Shown here: piece after piece, positions 50,201-58,700 of the stretch
Position numbering within the stretch: position 1 is the first letter of the stretch
Layout of the letters: each line of letters opens with the position of its first letter
NCBI GenBank assembly: GCA_015680685.1
Contig: MNCI01037851.1
Span: forward strand, 37,934 to 101,933
Source: Gnetum montanum
Taxonomy: Eukaryota; Streptophyta; Gnetopsida; Gnetales; Gnetaceae
DNA length: 64,000 bases
Reading direction: 5' to 3'
Notes under the pieces: generated by a model
What the model was told of the DNA's origin: nothing
The model's input: only the letters and a program-made list of their open reading frames with translations
The model's database searches: none
Program-made: the position numbers and the translations under genes

Positions 50201-50910
50201 AATTTTTTACTGATGAATCTTCTGATTTTTCTTGGGCCCACCAAATACTCCTGCTTCGGTTGTTTTTTGGATTCTTTCCGAATTACACCTCCTGAGCTGA
50301 AATCTGTTCAAATTCGTGAATCGATTCAACATCTTCAGATGCAGCCAACGAAACATGCTCCTAGAGAATCACAGAAAAATACGATTGCGTATATAAAGCA
50401 CCAGAAATCCTGAAGAAAATGCCAAACTAATACATCATTAATTGGTTTTTCTTTTTTTTTTCCGTTTTTTTATAAATTTTATGATTTTCAGGTAAAAGCT
50501 GGGGTTGCAGTGTCATGTTCATTGTCATACAGAGCCACAAATAGAGACAAAATTAAACTACACATTTGATGTTGAAATAATAGTACAGAAGTTTGTTTAG
50601 TTGTGATCTAGCCATAGCAGATGAACATATATTTTATTGATATACCGTAGCCTATGAAGTCGCTCCCGGGAACTACCTACCAGAATGATCTAAGTTGTCT
50701 GTGGTTTCATTTTTGTTTACTGTTTATAAAGGCATTGTAGGGCGAATTTCTCGCAAGACCTGGAATGCAGTTCAAATATTTATGTCCTCTATTGCAACTG
50801 GTGAATACGATGCAATGGCAGCCAGTTTGGTTCAAATGGGTGCGACAAATGCTACTGTGGATATCAGAAGCTTCGCTCTTGATTTGGAAAGAATATTTTC
50901 ATCACTGAAA
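20194..50910 (+). CDS. ABC1K: ABC1/UbiB-type atypical protein kinase, plastid-type; 9 exons, 3' end outside window
   Basis: Nine exons (20194-20283, 20364-20433, 22936-23078, 25063-25176, 48673-48861, 48971-49126, 49248-49513, 49734-49831, 50732-50910) total 1305 nt, exactly 435 codons, with GT/AG ends and matching phases. Residues 1 to about 53 are Ser/Arg-rich and look like a chloroplast transit peptide. ABC1 hallmarks follow in order: YIKLGQ (KxGQ, split across exons 4/5), [11 protein letters not shown] (Ala-rich loop), VVIKVLKPG (Lys of the ATP site), EEVDFRKEA (ExD motif), FHADVHAGN (catalytic loop) and FLDFG. All key residues are present and no stops occur. ABC1 kinases act on quinone/prenyl-lipid metabolism and, in plants, many sit in plastoglobules. 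From memory the best match is ABC1K9. About 100 C-terminal residues are missing. The large intron is the odd feature. Confidence 0.85.
20364..20433 (+). CDS. ABC1K: ABC1K exon 2 (rest of transit peptide)
   Basis: The acceptor is TTGGCTAG|AAG and the donor CAAG|GTCAGT. The frame reads [20 protein letters not shown], basic and Ser-rich. It ends in phase 1, and its last G joins AT of exon 3 to give Asp. Without splicing out intron 1 the frame would meet a stop at 20413-20415. Confidence 0.6.
20434..22935 (+). other. ABC1K intron 2
   Basis: This AT-rich intron carries a four-unit tandem array at 21001-21352 and an A-rich run near 21551-21566. No gene was recognised inside it. Confidence 0.7.
21001..21352 (+). 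repeat. four-unit tandem array, about 80-94 bp
   Basis: Units start near 21001, 21094, 21188 and 21273 with TTCATNTTGNTGNCTTTAT, followed by CCATNAACATGGGCTAACATG-like and GATTTGATGATG-like blocks. The last two units are the most alike, suggesting stepwise local duplication. Confidence 0.8.
22936..23078 (+). CDS. ABC1K: ABC1K exon 3
   Basis: The acceptor is TGTTCAG and the donor AAAG|GTATTG. The exon encodes the mature N-terminus including [20 protein letters not shown], a segment conserved in plastid ABC1 kinases ahead of the ABC1 domain. Confidence 0.85.
23830..24680 (+). mobile_element. 5'-truncated LINE copy A: coiled coil and J-like end
   Basis: On + a decayed frame reads a Glu/Gln-rich coiled coil ([20 protein letters not shown]), then [19 protein letters not shown] with a basic helix, HHD in place of HPD, and a helix III containing [10 protein letters not shown]. 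This is the C-terminal end of the LINE ORF2 described at 41790-48082. A 3' UTR-like stretch and a tail starting TTTCTC plus A-rich sequence (24637-24680) follow. Many stops and frameshifts make it an old, dead copy. A possible but imperfect target duplication (AAACTAT..AGAG) flanks it. Confidence 0.65.
24927..24956. repeat. AAT/ATT microsatellite forming a palindrome
   Basis: A run of ATA/AAT triplets turns into ATT triplets, so the whole tract is self-complementary. No function is implied. Confidence 0.9.
25063..25176 (+). CDS. ABC1K: ABC1K exon 4
   Basis: The exon has 38 codons in phase 0, acceptor TTTGTAG and donor GGCAG|GTTTGC. It encodes [18 protein letters not shown], ending at the Gln of the KxGQ motif. 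The next exon is 23.5 kb away. Confidence 0.9.
26690..27470 (+). mobile_element. LINE fragment B: endonuclease end to RT start
   Basis: On + the frame shows an endonuclease-end pattern with [20 protein letters not shown] (the IDR block), then a linker and a [19 protein letters not shown] segment equivalent to the GDxNTxFFH block at the start of plant LINE reverse transcriptases. It is broken by stops and ends before the RT core. The subfamily is uncertain. Confidence 0.6.
27877..28030 (+). mobile_element. dead-on-arrival LINE 3' end with target duplication
   Basis: Only about 130 bp of LINE 3' UTR (27887-28020) is present: it runs from a G/C-rich start through an ACCCTCGAATTGTATACTC block to a TTTTCTC-A-rich tail. 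TAGGATTATG occurs at 27877-27886 and 28021-28030 as a 10-bp target-site duplication. The same 3' end is seen inverted at 39323-39410. Confidence 0.8.
28440..29420 (-). mobile_element. LINE fragment C: endonuclease end and RT start
   Basis: On - the order is [18 protein letters not shown] (endonuclease end), a [19 protein letters not shown] linker, a [14 protein letters not shown] block and then RT motif text ending [19 protein letters not shown]. These correspond to the same segments of the copy at 41790-48082. It is 5' and 3' truncated, with stops and at least one frameshift. It abuts fragment D, which lies in the opposite orientation. Confidence 0.65.
29420..30120 (+). mobile_element. 5'-truncated LINE copy D: coiled coil and J-like end
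   Basis: On + a frame with several stops reads a Glu/Gln-rich coiled coil, then [13 protein letters not shown], a degraded helix II with HLD instead of HPD, and [20 protein letters not shown], matching helix III and the HRNTLD end of the better copies. A poorly conserved 3' UTR and a tail of GAAAGAAAAAAA (about 30112-30121) close it. The Arg/Ser-rich protein visible in another frame is a shadow of the coiled coil. Confidence 0.6.
30482..30496. repeat. target-site duplication of LINE E, low-coordinate copy
   Basis: TTGCAGGGCAATTTT is repeated exactly at 36416-36430, and the two copies flank a minus-strand LINE of 5.9 kb. Confidence 0.8.
30570..34940 (-). pseudogene. LINE E ORF2 remnant: endonuclease, RT, FRGR-type domain
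   Basis: The ORF starts [10 protein letters not shown] near 34935 with in-frame TAG and TGA soon after. It keeps CLQDTKLQ and [10 protein letters not shown] (endonuclease), and then the RT region at 33695-32296 with [14 protein letters not shown] and [17 protein letters not shown]. The RT active site reads Y-A-N-N instead of Y-A-D-D near 32940-32955, so both catalytic aspartates are lost. The FRGR-type domain at 31882-31529 reads [15 protein letters not shown] and EGEVIVP. A helical region ends the frame near 30740. It is dead as an enzyme. Confidence 0.7.
34967..36415 (-). pseudogene. LINE E ORF1 remnant (DUF4283-like, CCHC)
   Basis: From 36415 on - there is a Ser/Glu/Lys-rich N-terminus, then (36103-35654) the DUF4283-type RNA-binding region with [20 protein letters not shown] and [32 protein letters not shown] knuckle follows near 35530, then a basic linker and the ORF1 end IDLGVHQTL before a TGA. 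It would coat the LINE RNA. Several frame changes separate these parts. In this copy the ORF1 end and the ORF2 ATG do not overlap in the ATGA manner seen at 43349. Confidence 0.7.
36416..36430. repeat. target-site duplication of LINE E, high-coordinate copy
   Basis: This is an exact match of 30482-30496, directly upstream (on -) of the element's first base. Confidence 0.8.
36431..38580. other. repeat-derived intron DNA
   Basis: A short LINE-tail-like piece on - (about 36600-36690, TTTTCTCACAAAAAAA on that strand) is followed by two diverged copies of a unit of about 330 bp (about 36728-37050 and 37058-37310). They share ATTTAATCATG at the start and GTGAGG/GAGGGTGTG blocks later. 37700-38120 looks like an LTR with TATAAATAG at about 37781-37789. 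No gene was recognised. Confidence 0.45.
38009..38038 (+). repeat. perfect 10-bp inverted repeat (hairpin)
   Basis: GGATCAAACC and GGTTTGATCC are separated by 10 bp and lie about 230 bp downstream of a TATA-type box, as in the R/U5 part of an LTR. It could be a hairpin in the element RNA. Confidence 0.7.
39309..39322. repeat. target-site duplication of LINE F, left
   Basis: TTCACTTAGAATTT is repeated exactly at 40880-40893. Confidence 0.9.
39323..40879 (-). mobile_element. 5'-truncated LINE copy F with J-like C-terminus
   Basis: A 14-bp target-site duplication bounds 1,557 bp. The tail on - is TCTCAAAAAAAA at about 39323-39333, preceded by the ACCCTCGAATTGTATACTC-type 3' UTR. Coding on - starts inside the FRGR-type domain ([20 protein letters not shown]), continues through [17 protein letters not shown] and LILALW, a Pro-rich linker and a coiled coil (39911-39800). 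It ends with a J-like domain at about 39590-39820 containing HSD in place of HPD, then [20 protein letters not shown]. Frameshifts break it. GC content is high, unlike its surroundings. Confidence 0.88.
40880..40893. repeat. target-site duplication of LINE F, right
   Basis: This is an exact match of 39309-39322, at the truncated 5' end of the element. Confidence 0.9.
41777..41789. repeat. target-site duplication of LINE G, left
   Basis: AGATTCATAAGAA is repeated at 48083-48095. One more A could belong to either the duplication or the tail. Confidence 0.9.
41807..43352 (+). pseudogene. LINE G ORF1: DUF4283-like and CCHC RNA-binding protein
   Basis: ATG at 41807 is 17 bp from the element's 5' end and opens a Gln/Glu-rich region ([13 protein letters not shown]) with a TAG at 41954. 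The DUF4283-type domain follows (about 42100-42560; [39 protein letters not shown]), then a CCHC knuckle [14 protein letters not shown] at 42686-42727. A Pro/Thr-rich linker contains TAG at 42746 and 42857 and the 42918-43041 gap. The last part (43137-43352) lies in another frame and ends [17 protein letters not shown]1 proteins of plant L1 elements bind their own RNA. The stop TGA at 43350 overlaps the ORF2 start. Confidence 0.8.
42918..43041. other. assembly gap (N) inside LINE G ORF1
   Basis: There are 124 undetermined bases in the Pro-rich, C-rich linker. The frame relationship of the two ORF1 parts cannot be decided across the gap. Confidence 0.95.
46530..47020 (+). other. FRGR-type domain in LINE G ORF2
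   Basis: The blocks, in order, are: [69 protein letters not shown] and [13 protein letters not shown]. All recur at the same place in copies F, H and I, and the first two recur in copy E. The F-x-G-R-x-h-x-h-T/S-E-x-x-I-A-x-x-L-G pattern resembles domains of Athila ORF1 and other plant transposon proteins; that link is inference. Confidence 0.6.
47609..47821 (+). other. J-like (DnaJ-type) domain at the end of LINE G ORF2
   Basis: The domain opens [13 protein letters not shown] (helix I and Y..LGI turn), then [17 protein letters not shown] (basic helix II ending in HPD at 47694-47702). A linker follows, then [20 protein letters not shown] (helix III with the QA pair and a D..xHR end where J domains have DpekR). 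Length and order fit a J domain of about 70 residues, the module that docks on Hsp70 and stimulates its ATPase. It lies directly behind a coiled coil and 15 codons before the stop. Confidence 0.75.
48083..48095. repeat. target-site duplication of LINE G, right
   Basis: This matches 41777-41789 and directly follows the A-rich tail. Confidence 0.9.
48333..48452 (-). rRNA. 5S rRNA-derived sequence (pseudogene or 5S-carrying element)
   Basis: On - about 120 bp align from end to end with plant 5S rRNA. Near the 5' side is ATCTCATCAAAACTCC. An A-box-like TTAAGTGTGCTTGGG follows, then a well kept C-box ACTAGGATGGGTGACC and the end TTGGGAAGTCCTAGTGTTGC. Many C-to-T and G-to-A changes and lost pairing in helix I argue against a functional gene. 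It is a single copy, not an array. It could be a stray 5S pseudogene, a 5S-derived SINE or a piece of a Cassandra-type TRIM whose LTR holds 5S. Confidence 0.8.
48673..48861 (+). CDS. ABC1K: ABC1K exon 5
   Basis: The exon has 63 codons, phase 0 at both ends, with acceptor CAACAG and donor CTCAG|GTGC. It contains [18 protein letters not shown] directly after KxGQ and ends with PIASASIAQ, the Ala-rich nucleotide-binding loop. Confidence 0.92.
48971..49126 (+). CDS. ABC1K: ABC1K exon 6
   Basis: The exon has 52 codons, phase 0, with acceptor TTTTACAG and donor CCTTG|GTATTA. It begins [20 protein letters not shown], which carries the ATP-anchoring lysine. Confidence 0.92.
49248..49513 (+). CDS. 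ABC1K: ABC1K exon 7
   Basis: The acceptor is TGAACAG and the donor GTATG|GTACGG. It encodes [14 protein letters not shown] (ExD motif) and [14 protein letters not shown]. It ends after TG of a Trp codon completed by exon 8. An earlier GT at 49509 was rejected because it breaks the conserved N-V-W-F-G junction. Confidence 0.9.
49734..49831 (+). CDS. ABC1K: ABC1K exon 8 (catalytic loop and DFG)
   Basis: The acceptor is TTAACAG and the donor TTTG|GTCTGT. It encodes [20 protein letters not shown] followed by LDF and the first base of Gly, which is the catalytic loop and the metal-binding DFG. Confidence 0.92.
49832..50731 (+). other. ABC1K intron 8
   Basis: The stretch is AT-rich with no domain recognised. 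Open frames on both strands (up to 147 codons on +) show no family features and lie between well supported kinase exons. Confidence 0.7.
50732..50910 (+). CDS. ABC1K: ABC1K exon 9, last exon seen
   Basis: The acceptor is TATAAAG and the donor TGAAA|GTATGT. It completes the DFG Gly and continues [20 protein letters not shown] and further to FSSLK in phase 0. The family continues about 100 residues further with a conserved FPREFALLLKQ-like helix, which I did not find before 64000. Confidence 0.9.
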
Positions 50911-51924
50911 GTATGTTTATGATTACATTTTATTGTTAATTTGATGGTTGCATTCAAAGCTGAAAATTCGTTAATTATTTTAATTCTTGAATAATGTTTC
51001 CTCAATTTTCGTAAAGTGTATATAGCTTTCTCAGTGCAATACGTATTATTATTGTTAGAAATAATGTTTATTGTCGAAAATTATTTTAATTTTACCTTTG
51101 CTAATCCGGTTTATGTTTGGGAATAAATCTTTTGAAAACTGAAGAAATTGTAGCTACTAGACCTTCAACTTACAAAATGTTCCACACCTCCAGATCCATA
51201 GATTTGCGTCTGAACATCTTGAGTGTAACACCCACTCATAGGGAGCACGAGCTAGCATCCAAAGCCCCTTAAAAAGAAAGCTAGTTGAAAGAAGAAAATG
51301 CCTAGGTGGCTTTCTTTCTACAACAATCAAACTAGCATTAACCTTTAAAATTAAAACAAGATCAATAACGCCTAGATCTAGCTCAAAAACAGGTCAATCA
51401 ATATTAATTTAAGAATTAAGAGATACTTTTAAAAAGAAATAGTAAAATATTTGTGCAAGATTCATTAGATTAAAAAAAATCAAATTTTTTATTATTCAAC
51501 CTAAAAAGAAATATTTAATTAGGATCATTTGCACATTTGAAAACCAAAGTAATGACCACATAAGCACATAAATTAATAATCTCATATTTGTTCAATCACA
51601 TAATAATATTTCATAATTTCCAGCCACACACAAAAACAAGATATGAATTTAACTCTTGTAACCATTTTACCAGTAATCATTTAATCAGGAAATTCATATG
51701 TTCAATAGCAGAGGATAAATAGTTCACAACCATAAATTAACATCCTAGGTTTTCCCCCACTCCATCAACTTATAGAAAGATATTAAAATTAGACTTGAGA
51801 AGGTATAGGAAAAAAAAGTATAATTCAAGATTCAGATCCAAGATTTATGCATTCAAAAGGGGAGGGCTTATCAACTGAATTCCAACCACAATCCAAAAAT
51901 TCAACAATTCACAATTATCGATGG

Positions 51925-52110
51925 GCCCAAGGATACTCTTGCTTTCTGTCGGCGGTACCAATCCTCATATCAGGGATCCATAGCCCTTGTTGACAATCCT
52001 TTGCCAAAAATGCCCCAAATCATTATGGGTGTTTCTGAATCGTTACAGAAACAACTCTTATCAAGTCATTTAGGTATGAGAGTGCAGAGGATGCACGGAG
52101 AGATCCAAAA
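51925..52110 (-). repeat. LTR-derived segment, inverted copy of 58975-59180
   Basis: Read on -, it contains CACCCATAATGATTTGGGGC and GATATGAGGATTGGTACCGC, which recur on + near 59080 and 59130. The orientation is opposite. Retrotransposon origin is inferred from repetition and surrounding LTR-like features. Confidence 0.6.
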
Positions 52111-52509
52111 AATAAGTCTAAGCTTACAACAACAATCTTGATATTTTCATACAAGCATTGTGAAGGTGGTTAGACAAGCAAGAAGAGAAAAGCTTGTGAA
52201 AATCAGCCCTTGTTAGCCATTATCAAACATAACAAAGATGGATCAATTTACCTCCTTGCTTAGATATCTTGCTTACCAGGAGGAATTATCTGAATATTGG
52301 ATTGCTATGCATTGTTTGTTTTTTTTTCTCTTTGCTATTTCTTGTAGCAGCGATAGTCTTCTCTTCCTTCGCAGCCACACCCCTTGTTGATGTATCCTTC
52401 TCTTTTTTTTTTTTTTTTGTTCTACAAAGCCACTTTTGCCTTGTGTGTGTCCCCTTTTTTTTTCCTCTCCTCCTCTTCCTATTTGTAGGTGGAATAAGGG
52501 ATAATGAAT

Positions 52510-52650
52510 GGTTTCTTGTAACTAACTTGTTGGGGACTATTCGTATTCTTTTCTTTGGTTTCTTGTAACTAACTTGTTGGGGACTGGTCGTATTCTTTTC
52601 TTTGGTTTCTTGTAACCAACTAGTTGGGGACTGTTCGTATTCTTTTCTTT
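52510..52650 (+). repeat. 47-bp tandem repeat, three units
   Basis: Units are 52510-52556, 52557-52603 and 52604-52650, each starting GGTTTCTTGTAAC. They differ by two or three bases. Confidence 0.92.
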
Positions 52651-53220
52651 CTTTTTAAAGTTACCCCTCTCTTTCTCTCTCTCACTTTTCAGCAATGGAT
52701 CATGAGTTCAATTCTCTTCATAATCACTATAATAAAATCAATAAAGTATGTATATTCATAGGTTGCAGGTTCAATTCCTAAATCAACAATTTTTGATATT
52801 TTAGAATTTAGATTTTGCTAAATCTCAAGTTCAATTCCTCTCGATCATTCCAACATAATATCTATCTCTTTATCATTTAGAATTGTCATAAGATGCAAGG
52901 AAAGAGTTTTCAAATAGATTCATTACAAGGGCAATTCAAGATACATAATCAAATAAGGCACCTTCTTTTTCAGGTCATTAGCGATGTGAAATTTCCTATC
53001 ATCTTACGATCCCTGAAAGGTCATCACGTGACCTTTCTACAGCAATGGAGAGGGTACTTATACTCTACTATTTTAAACTAAAAAGAGCAATGCACAAAAT
53101 AAAATAAAATATCAAGCTACAGTATCTACACACAGTATCCTTGATTCATGGGTCAGGTTCCTCCAACTTGATTCATAGGTCAAGTTCCTCAATATGAGCA
53201 TTCTTTTGCATCTCAACATA

Positions 53221-53485
53221 CCTGTTTTAGCTCCCGAGGCACACCTTAGAGTATTGTTCTCTGTTTTTCTTTGTTTCTTAGCATCTTTGTTGAAATAGAA
53301 CAGAAAATATTTTGTTTTCCCATATATTATTTATTATTATTTTAAAACATTACCTGTTTTAGCTCCCGAGGCACACCTTAGAGTATTGTTCTCTGTTTTT
53401 CTTTTGTTTCTTAGCATCTCTGTTGAAATAGAACAGAAAATATTTTGTTTTCCCATATATTATTTATTATTATTTTAAAACATTC
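53221..53485 (+). repeat. recent 132-bp tandem duplication
   Basis: Copy 1 (53221-53352) and copy 2 (53353-53485) both start CCTGTTTTAGCTCCCGAGG and differ by about one substitution, one inserted T and the last bases. The near identity suggests a recent event or, less likely, an assembly duplication. Confidence 0.92.
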
Positions 53486-54831
53486 CCAGCATGTATTTTA
53501 AATCATATTTCTTATGCATAAAGTATTTAAACATTGAATCATAATACATATAAAAATATAGTTAACAAACTTATTGCTATTCCAATTAGCCATTTCCACC
53601 ATAGTCCAAATAGAGCACACACACAAGTTGTTAACAAAACATGCACACAAACACATAGAATGACTATTACAATTGTTAACACAAAAGCTCAAGGAAAAGT
53701 GGTTCGTTACATTGAGGATAAGATTCATTTGTTTTGACTTTAAAATCAACTTCTAGATTTGCAACAAGATTGGATCTCCCTTGTGTGCCACTAAGTGCAC
53801 CTCAAAGGTGGCGACACCAAGTTCCTCCACCTTTTGGGAAAGAATTTGTCCTCCACCTTTTGGGAAAGAATTTGTGAGGTAAAATGTTACCTGTGCTACC
53901 TGGTTGGGATGTATTCGATATCCATTCTTATATTCGAGAAAATTAAATGGTTCTTGTTGTTGTATAAGTGTGAAAAAACTTTAACAAGGGATGTCCTCGT
54001 CCTCTAGTGGCAGGCTTAAATAAGCTTGCCACATGTTGAATCTATATAATAAATGAAGAAATTGCAAGTCAACTCATGTTGAGGACGAGATGTCCTTGCA
54101 CGACGACCATTTAGCATTTCATCGGTATCATGATGTCGCCACACTATTAGGACATCTGCAATGTTAAAAGTGCCATGGTGGTCTAGAGAATTTGGAAGGC
54201 TAGAAACAGCTTCGGCTCCAGTCTCTCTTATTCTTCCACAATTACAATGTAGGCTTTCTGGGATGAACATGGCCCACATGGGGGTAACACCAAACTTTGA
54301 ACGAGATGTGGTCCATAGGCCCATTTCCAGGATGACATTGAGCTCTGGTTATTGGTTGTGAATGCGGGTTTGTGTATAGCCCCTTCCATGGCTTCAAGGG
54401 AAAGGAGACCTTATGTCCTTCCCATTCTTTAGGTGCTAGTGGGGAGATACTATGGTGTTAAGGGAAGTACAAATCTCCCTAACAAAGGATACAAATACTC
54501 AGATGTTAGGAATAGTTCATGACAGGGAAGTTTTGAGCTTGCCTTGTCGTGGGTTGTAGGATGCCATTGATTTTCTTCAATATTTCACCTCGGCTGAGAA
54601 CACTAGGATGTGGAAGCAACAAGGGATATTTGGTGATATAGAGGCCAAGTGCATGTTGAATATAAATATAAAAGACCTTATTAAAAATCTAGAAAAATCA
54701 TTTGTGTGATCTTACTTAGGATTTTGCTTGAAAACCAAATCTAGAACGTTATGTAAAAGTTGAAAACCAATACCACAACCCCACAACTACAATTCAATGA
54801 AGTTCTATTTATTAAAATAGAATAATTATTT

Positions 54832-56905
54832 TTGAGAAAGTGTTGGCCTTATATTCTTTTTCATCATCATCCTAGCCTTGGCCCAACAAAATGGCTGGGT
54901 TTATATTATAATACGAAAATGCACATCAAAAGAAAGAGGGAGACAGGTCTCCCCAGTACTAGAGAAGCAATCAGAACAAAGAGAACCAATCAGAACAAAG
55001 AGAGCGGAAACTCCCAAACTCAACAATACAAAAAGCGGCTTCAAGAAAAAGAACTGATAAAGAGAAATCAGAAGTTAAAGAGTCTAGATTATGCCCATGG
55101 GAGCCCAAAACCCCAAAAACTGACAACAGAATCTATTGATGTATCGACATAAACCACAACCCATTAAGGAAAAGAGAGATTATCACACCTACAGACAGGC
55201 CTTTGTTGCATATATATTTTATCTACAATGCCATATTCTTCTACAGAATTTATGAAATTCACGGCCTATTGGAAGGCTTGATATTGTTGCTTTTGTCATT
55301 TTCGTTGCTTGGGACTCAGCTCCCTTGCCTTGTTATGGTGTAGGGACAGGGATACTTTTCTGATGTAAGAATGAATGCTTTCCAGGGCATTCATTTATTG
55401 GTGCCAATGCCCACATAAGGGCACTTCTTCATTGCAAATCATGTGCAAGTATTAGACTCACGGTGTTCTAGGAACCATGCCCTCAGTTACTGTTGCTTTT
55501 GACCATCTAGCTTCTTCCTGTGGTGCTCATCCAATTCCCTTTGGTGTTCTTCCTCTGCATTTGACGGTACTTCCTCCCTGATGCTTGCCTGGAATTTCGT
55601 TTCCAATCTAGCATGGAGCACAGATTCTTTAATTAATCTTTTGATGCTGAGCCTTAGCTTTCTTCAACTATCTCCTTTGTTGCACCTTCCACTTGATGTG
55701 AACCTCCATGTCTTCCATTGCATCAATCAGTCGTGCCTGAAATTCTACTTCTAACTCAGCTCTCAGCTGAGTTTTCATGGCCTCAATTGTGCTACAATCT
55801 GCATTATCCTAGATGGTGCTTTGATTTCAGTCATCTTGCCCAACATGGACCTTCAAATGCTGCTCTTCCCTTCCCTATGCTTCCTGAGCTTTTGGGGGGT
55901 TCAGCAGGACTACTGGATGAAGAGCCAGTGTTTAGGGGTTTGTGTGGTGGTAGCAGTTGAAGTTTGTGAGCCCCTTCCTAGAGCACCAGAATTAAACCTT
56001 AGTGTTTTCCAGGTTGCTTTCGCACCAACACAACCAAGAAGAATATGTGAAGATTGAACTTGCATTAGAATTGAAGGCATCACATGAATGTGAAATGAAC
56101 TCCTTGTAACTTCCATGTATTCCTTGAATGAATAAAAATGTATCCACAAGCTCTGCTGCTTGCTACCATTGTTGTCAATCATGAATTTAGAACTTGCCCA
56201 CTTGGGGTACAAGTCATCAGTCCTATAAAGAAGTGCCCCACATTATGGAAGCTCTGCATGGTTGGGAGAATGTTCTTCCCATTTGCTGAGATGCTAAGCT
56301 ATTTAGCAATAACTTGCTCTTTTAGTTGAATTTGAATACTTTAGGATGATGTAGTGTTCCTTCTCCATCAATTAAAAAATTGTGTTTCTTTGAGATCCTC
56401 CTCTCCTTGCAATTTTGAGAGTAGACCTTTCCATCTGCAAGCTCCTACCAAAGCCCATAGCTCTGCATTAGCTTGGAATTAAGCACAGTGAGGCTCAACA
56501 GCCAAGGTAGCACACATAGCTGCAACTGCCTCACTCCAAGACCTCCAAACTGAAGATGCCAATACTTCTAGTCTAGGGATAGGGCTCAATCTGAAGATGC
56601 AAGTGTTTCTTGTCTTTTACACAACCCAGATGACAAGGGAAGCAAGCAAGTCCCCTAAAAGCTACTCCTACTGGCTAAGGCCTATATATCTCCACATACA
56701 ACAACTATAGGAGCAAGAGAAACAAACGTTTAGTGGTTTTTATGATTTCGTCTTTGTAGAGAATACAACTTGCTTCCACGTGAAAGTTGCACACGTGTAA
56801 GAAACTCCATGTTAGTATGATGTCTTTTTGCAGTAGCCAAATGAAGAATTTAACTTTCTCTTGGAGGCACCCATTCCATGCAATGTTCCACCCATGCATC
56901 ATCCT
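54832..56905 (-). mobile_element. 5'-truncated LINE copy I with J-like end
   Basis: The tail on - is CTTTCTCAAAAA at 54832. Coding on - starts in the zinc-binding RVT part (GCLQEKVKFFIWLLQKDI, 56870-56810). It passes a decayed FRGR-type domain near 56360-56000 (GKNILPTMQSF, LQGVHFTFM, GLILVL), then a coiled coil (KTQLRAELEVEFQARLIDAM, about 55790-55700). It ends with a J-like remnant at about 55425-55205 (KKCPYVGIGTN, a basic helix, HHN in place of HPD, FINSVEEYGIVDKIY). Every section is broken by stops or frame changes, so this is one of the older copies. No target duplication was seen. Confidence 0.7.
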
Positions 56906-58424
56906 GTACTTTTTTTTTCATCGTACCACTATTTGGAGTGTTGATTTGTAGAATTATCTATAACTTTATATCTGTGATAGATTTTGAGTGTTGCTAATGT
57001 GCTTGTATTGATGGTTGAATGACTAACTATTCTTCCTTGTGATTAATCCAAGTTGTGCTAATGTGTGCTGTGTGTATTACTAGATGCAAAGTACTAACTA
57101 CATACTATTGATTGATTTAACATATATTAATGAAATGAACAAAAGCAATGCTTAGTAGAACTAAACTTGAAATGTTGTATTATTTATGAGGTTGTTACCA
57201 AACTTTTATTTTTTAAATGTTGCATAGCCTATGTGCATTGAAATGATTTCCTAGACTGATTAGAATGTTTCTGCGTGAACTCTCTGTGTGTGTATCAGTT
57301 TGGGTATCTCATATATTTGCTTTGGTGTGTATTTATGTAAGTTTTGGATATCTTATCTCTAAGGGCTACTGTACGAATTCGAATTATTCAACAATTAGAG
57401 TTGGAAAGAAAAGAAGAAACAAAGATTCTTGATGTTCTGCTTCAGGGGCTAAAAGAGGTATGTTTTGCTTAGCATGAATGATTTCTTTAAATATATGTAT
57501 ACCTATGCACATGTTGTTGAGGAACTTGACCAATGAATCAAGTGAAAGGAATCTGACCTATGAATCAGGAATATTATGCATATCATATTTGTGTTAGTTT
57601 AAATAATGAACATGTGGAATGTTGTGTATGTTGTTGATGCATTGTTCTTTAGAGTTTCATTAGTTAATGGAATATAAGTACCCCCTCAATGGCTGGTACC
57701 CCCTCAATGGCTGTAGAAAGGTTGGGTGATGACATTTCAAGGCATTGTAAAACTATGCATTAATAAAATATGGATATAAAATGGAAATTCTTGCATTGTT
57801 GATGGCCTGAAAGAGAAGGTGTTTCACTTGGTTTTATGTCTTGGACTTGCATTCTTTTATATTCTCATTTTAAATCTCTTTCATTGCACCTTATGACTTG
57901 ATTTCTAAGAAGAAATATTGCTAGAAATGAAACACAAGTACATATTTATTGCTGATAAATTTAGAGGTGACATGTTGAAGAAAGAAGGAACAAAGGTGGA
58001 TATTATGATTTAATATATATGCTTATCAATTTTCTGCTATGTGAGGTAAAAAAGAATTGAACCTGAGACTTGGTAGAATTAAAATTTCAAAATATTGAAT
58101 GTTGCAACTAAGGGAATTGAACTTGTTAGAATATACTTTTATTAATTTTTAAGAGTGATTAGGGAAAGAATTGAACTTATGACTAGGTGGGGCAGAAAAA
58201 GGTTTTATTTCTTAAAAAAAAAAAGGAGAAGTAGAACATTTTTCAATAAAAAATCAATTACAAGAAACAACCCATTAGCTCTTGAATTCTGCTAAGAATT
58301 ATAAAGAGAGGAGAGAGGGAAGAGGAAAAGGCTGAAAAAAAAGGAGAGAAAAGGAGAGTGTGTGTATTAGAAGGAATGAGAGCTTAGTTGCAAGGGAGGT
58401 GGATGGAAATGAACAACTTTAAAA

Positions 58425-58700
58425 GGAGACAGTATCTAGAACAACAAATGAACAACCAAAAAGATAACTGTGGCTGAACAAGAAGATGAACAACAACAAT
58501 AGAAGATTATAGCTAAAGCAGCAAATGAACAACAAGAAGATGATGGTTGAAAGAGATGATGAACAACAATAAAAGATTATAGTTGAAGTAACAAATGAAC
58601 AACAAGAAGAAGATGATAGCTGAAAGAGAAGAAGTATACCAACAAAAGAAGATTGTGGCTGAAATGACAAATGAACATCAACTAAAAAAAATAGCAACAA
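58425..58700 (+). repeat. degenerate tandem repeat, about 70-80 bp units
   Basis: Blocks of GAAGATTRTRGCTGAA, then CAAATGAACAACAAGAAGATGATG, recur about three to four times. The second block is given only in outline because it varies between units. On - it yields a spurious Ser/Phe-rich ORF. Confidence 0.75.

Larger units (their letters stand above)
50911..54831. other. downstream intron: LTR debris and tandem duplications
   Basis: The stretch begins with a normal donor. It includes a TGTAACACCC motif near 51233, an LTR-derived segment at about 51925-52110 that is repeated inverted at 58975-59180, a 47-bp array (52510-52650) and a 132-bp duplication (53221-53485). No gene was recognised. Confidence 0.5.

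Noticed and set aside
49970-50413. 147-codon ORF on +
   Set aside because: It lies wholly inside a kinase intron, shows no family features, and starts and ends without any supporting signal.
54000-54090. Possible tRNA-like segment around GATGTCCTCGTCCTCTAGTGG
   Set aside because: No cloverleaf with proper T-arm and anticodon could be drawn. It looks more like LTR sequence with short inverted repeats.
57340-57458. Open stretch with RIIQQLELERKEETKILDV and a good donor (AAAGAG|GTATGT), considered as the next kinase exon
   Set aside because: The nearest acceptor gives the wrong phase after exon 9, and the residues do not resemble the ABC1 kinase C-terminus.
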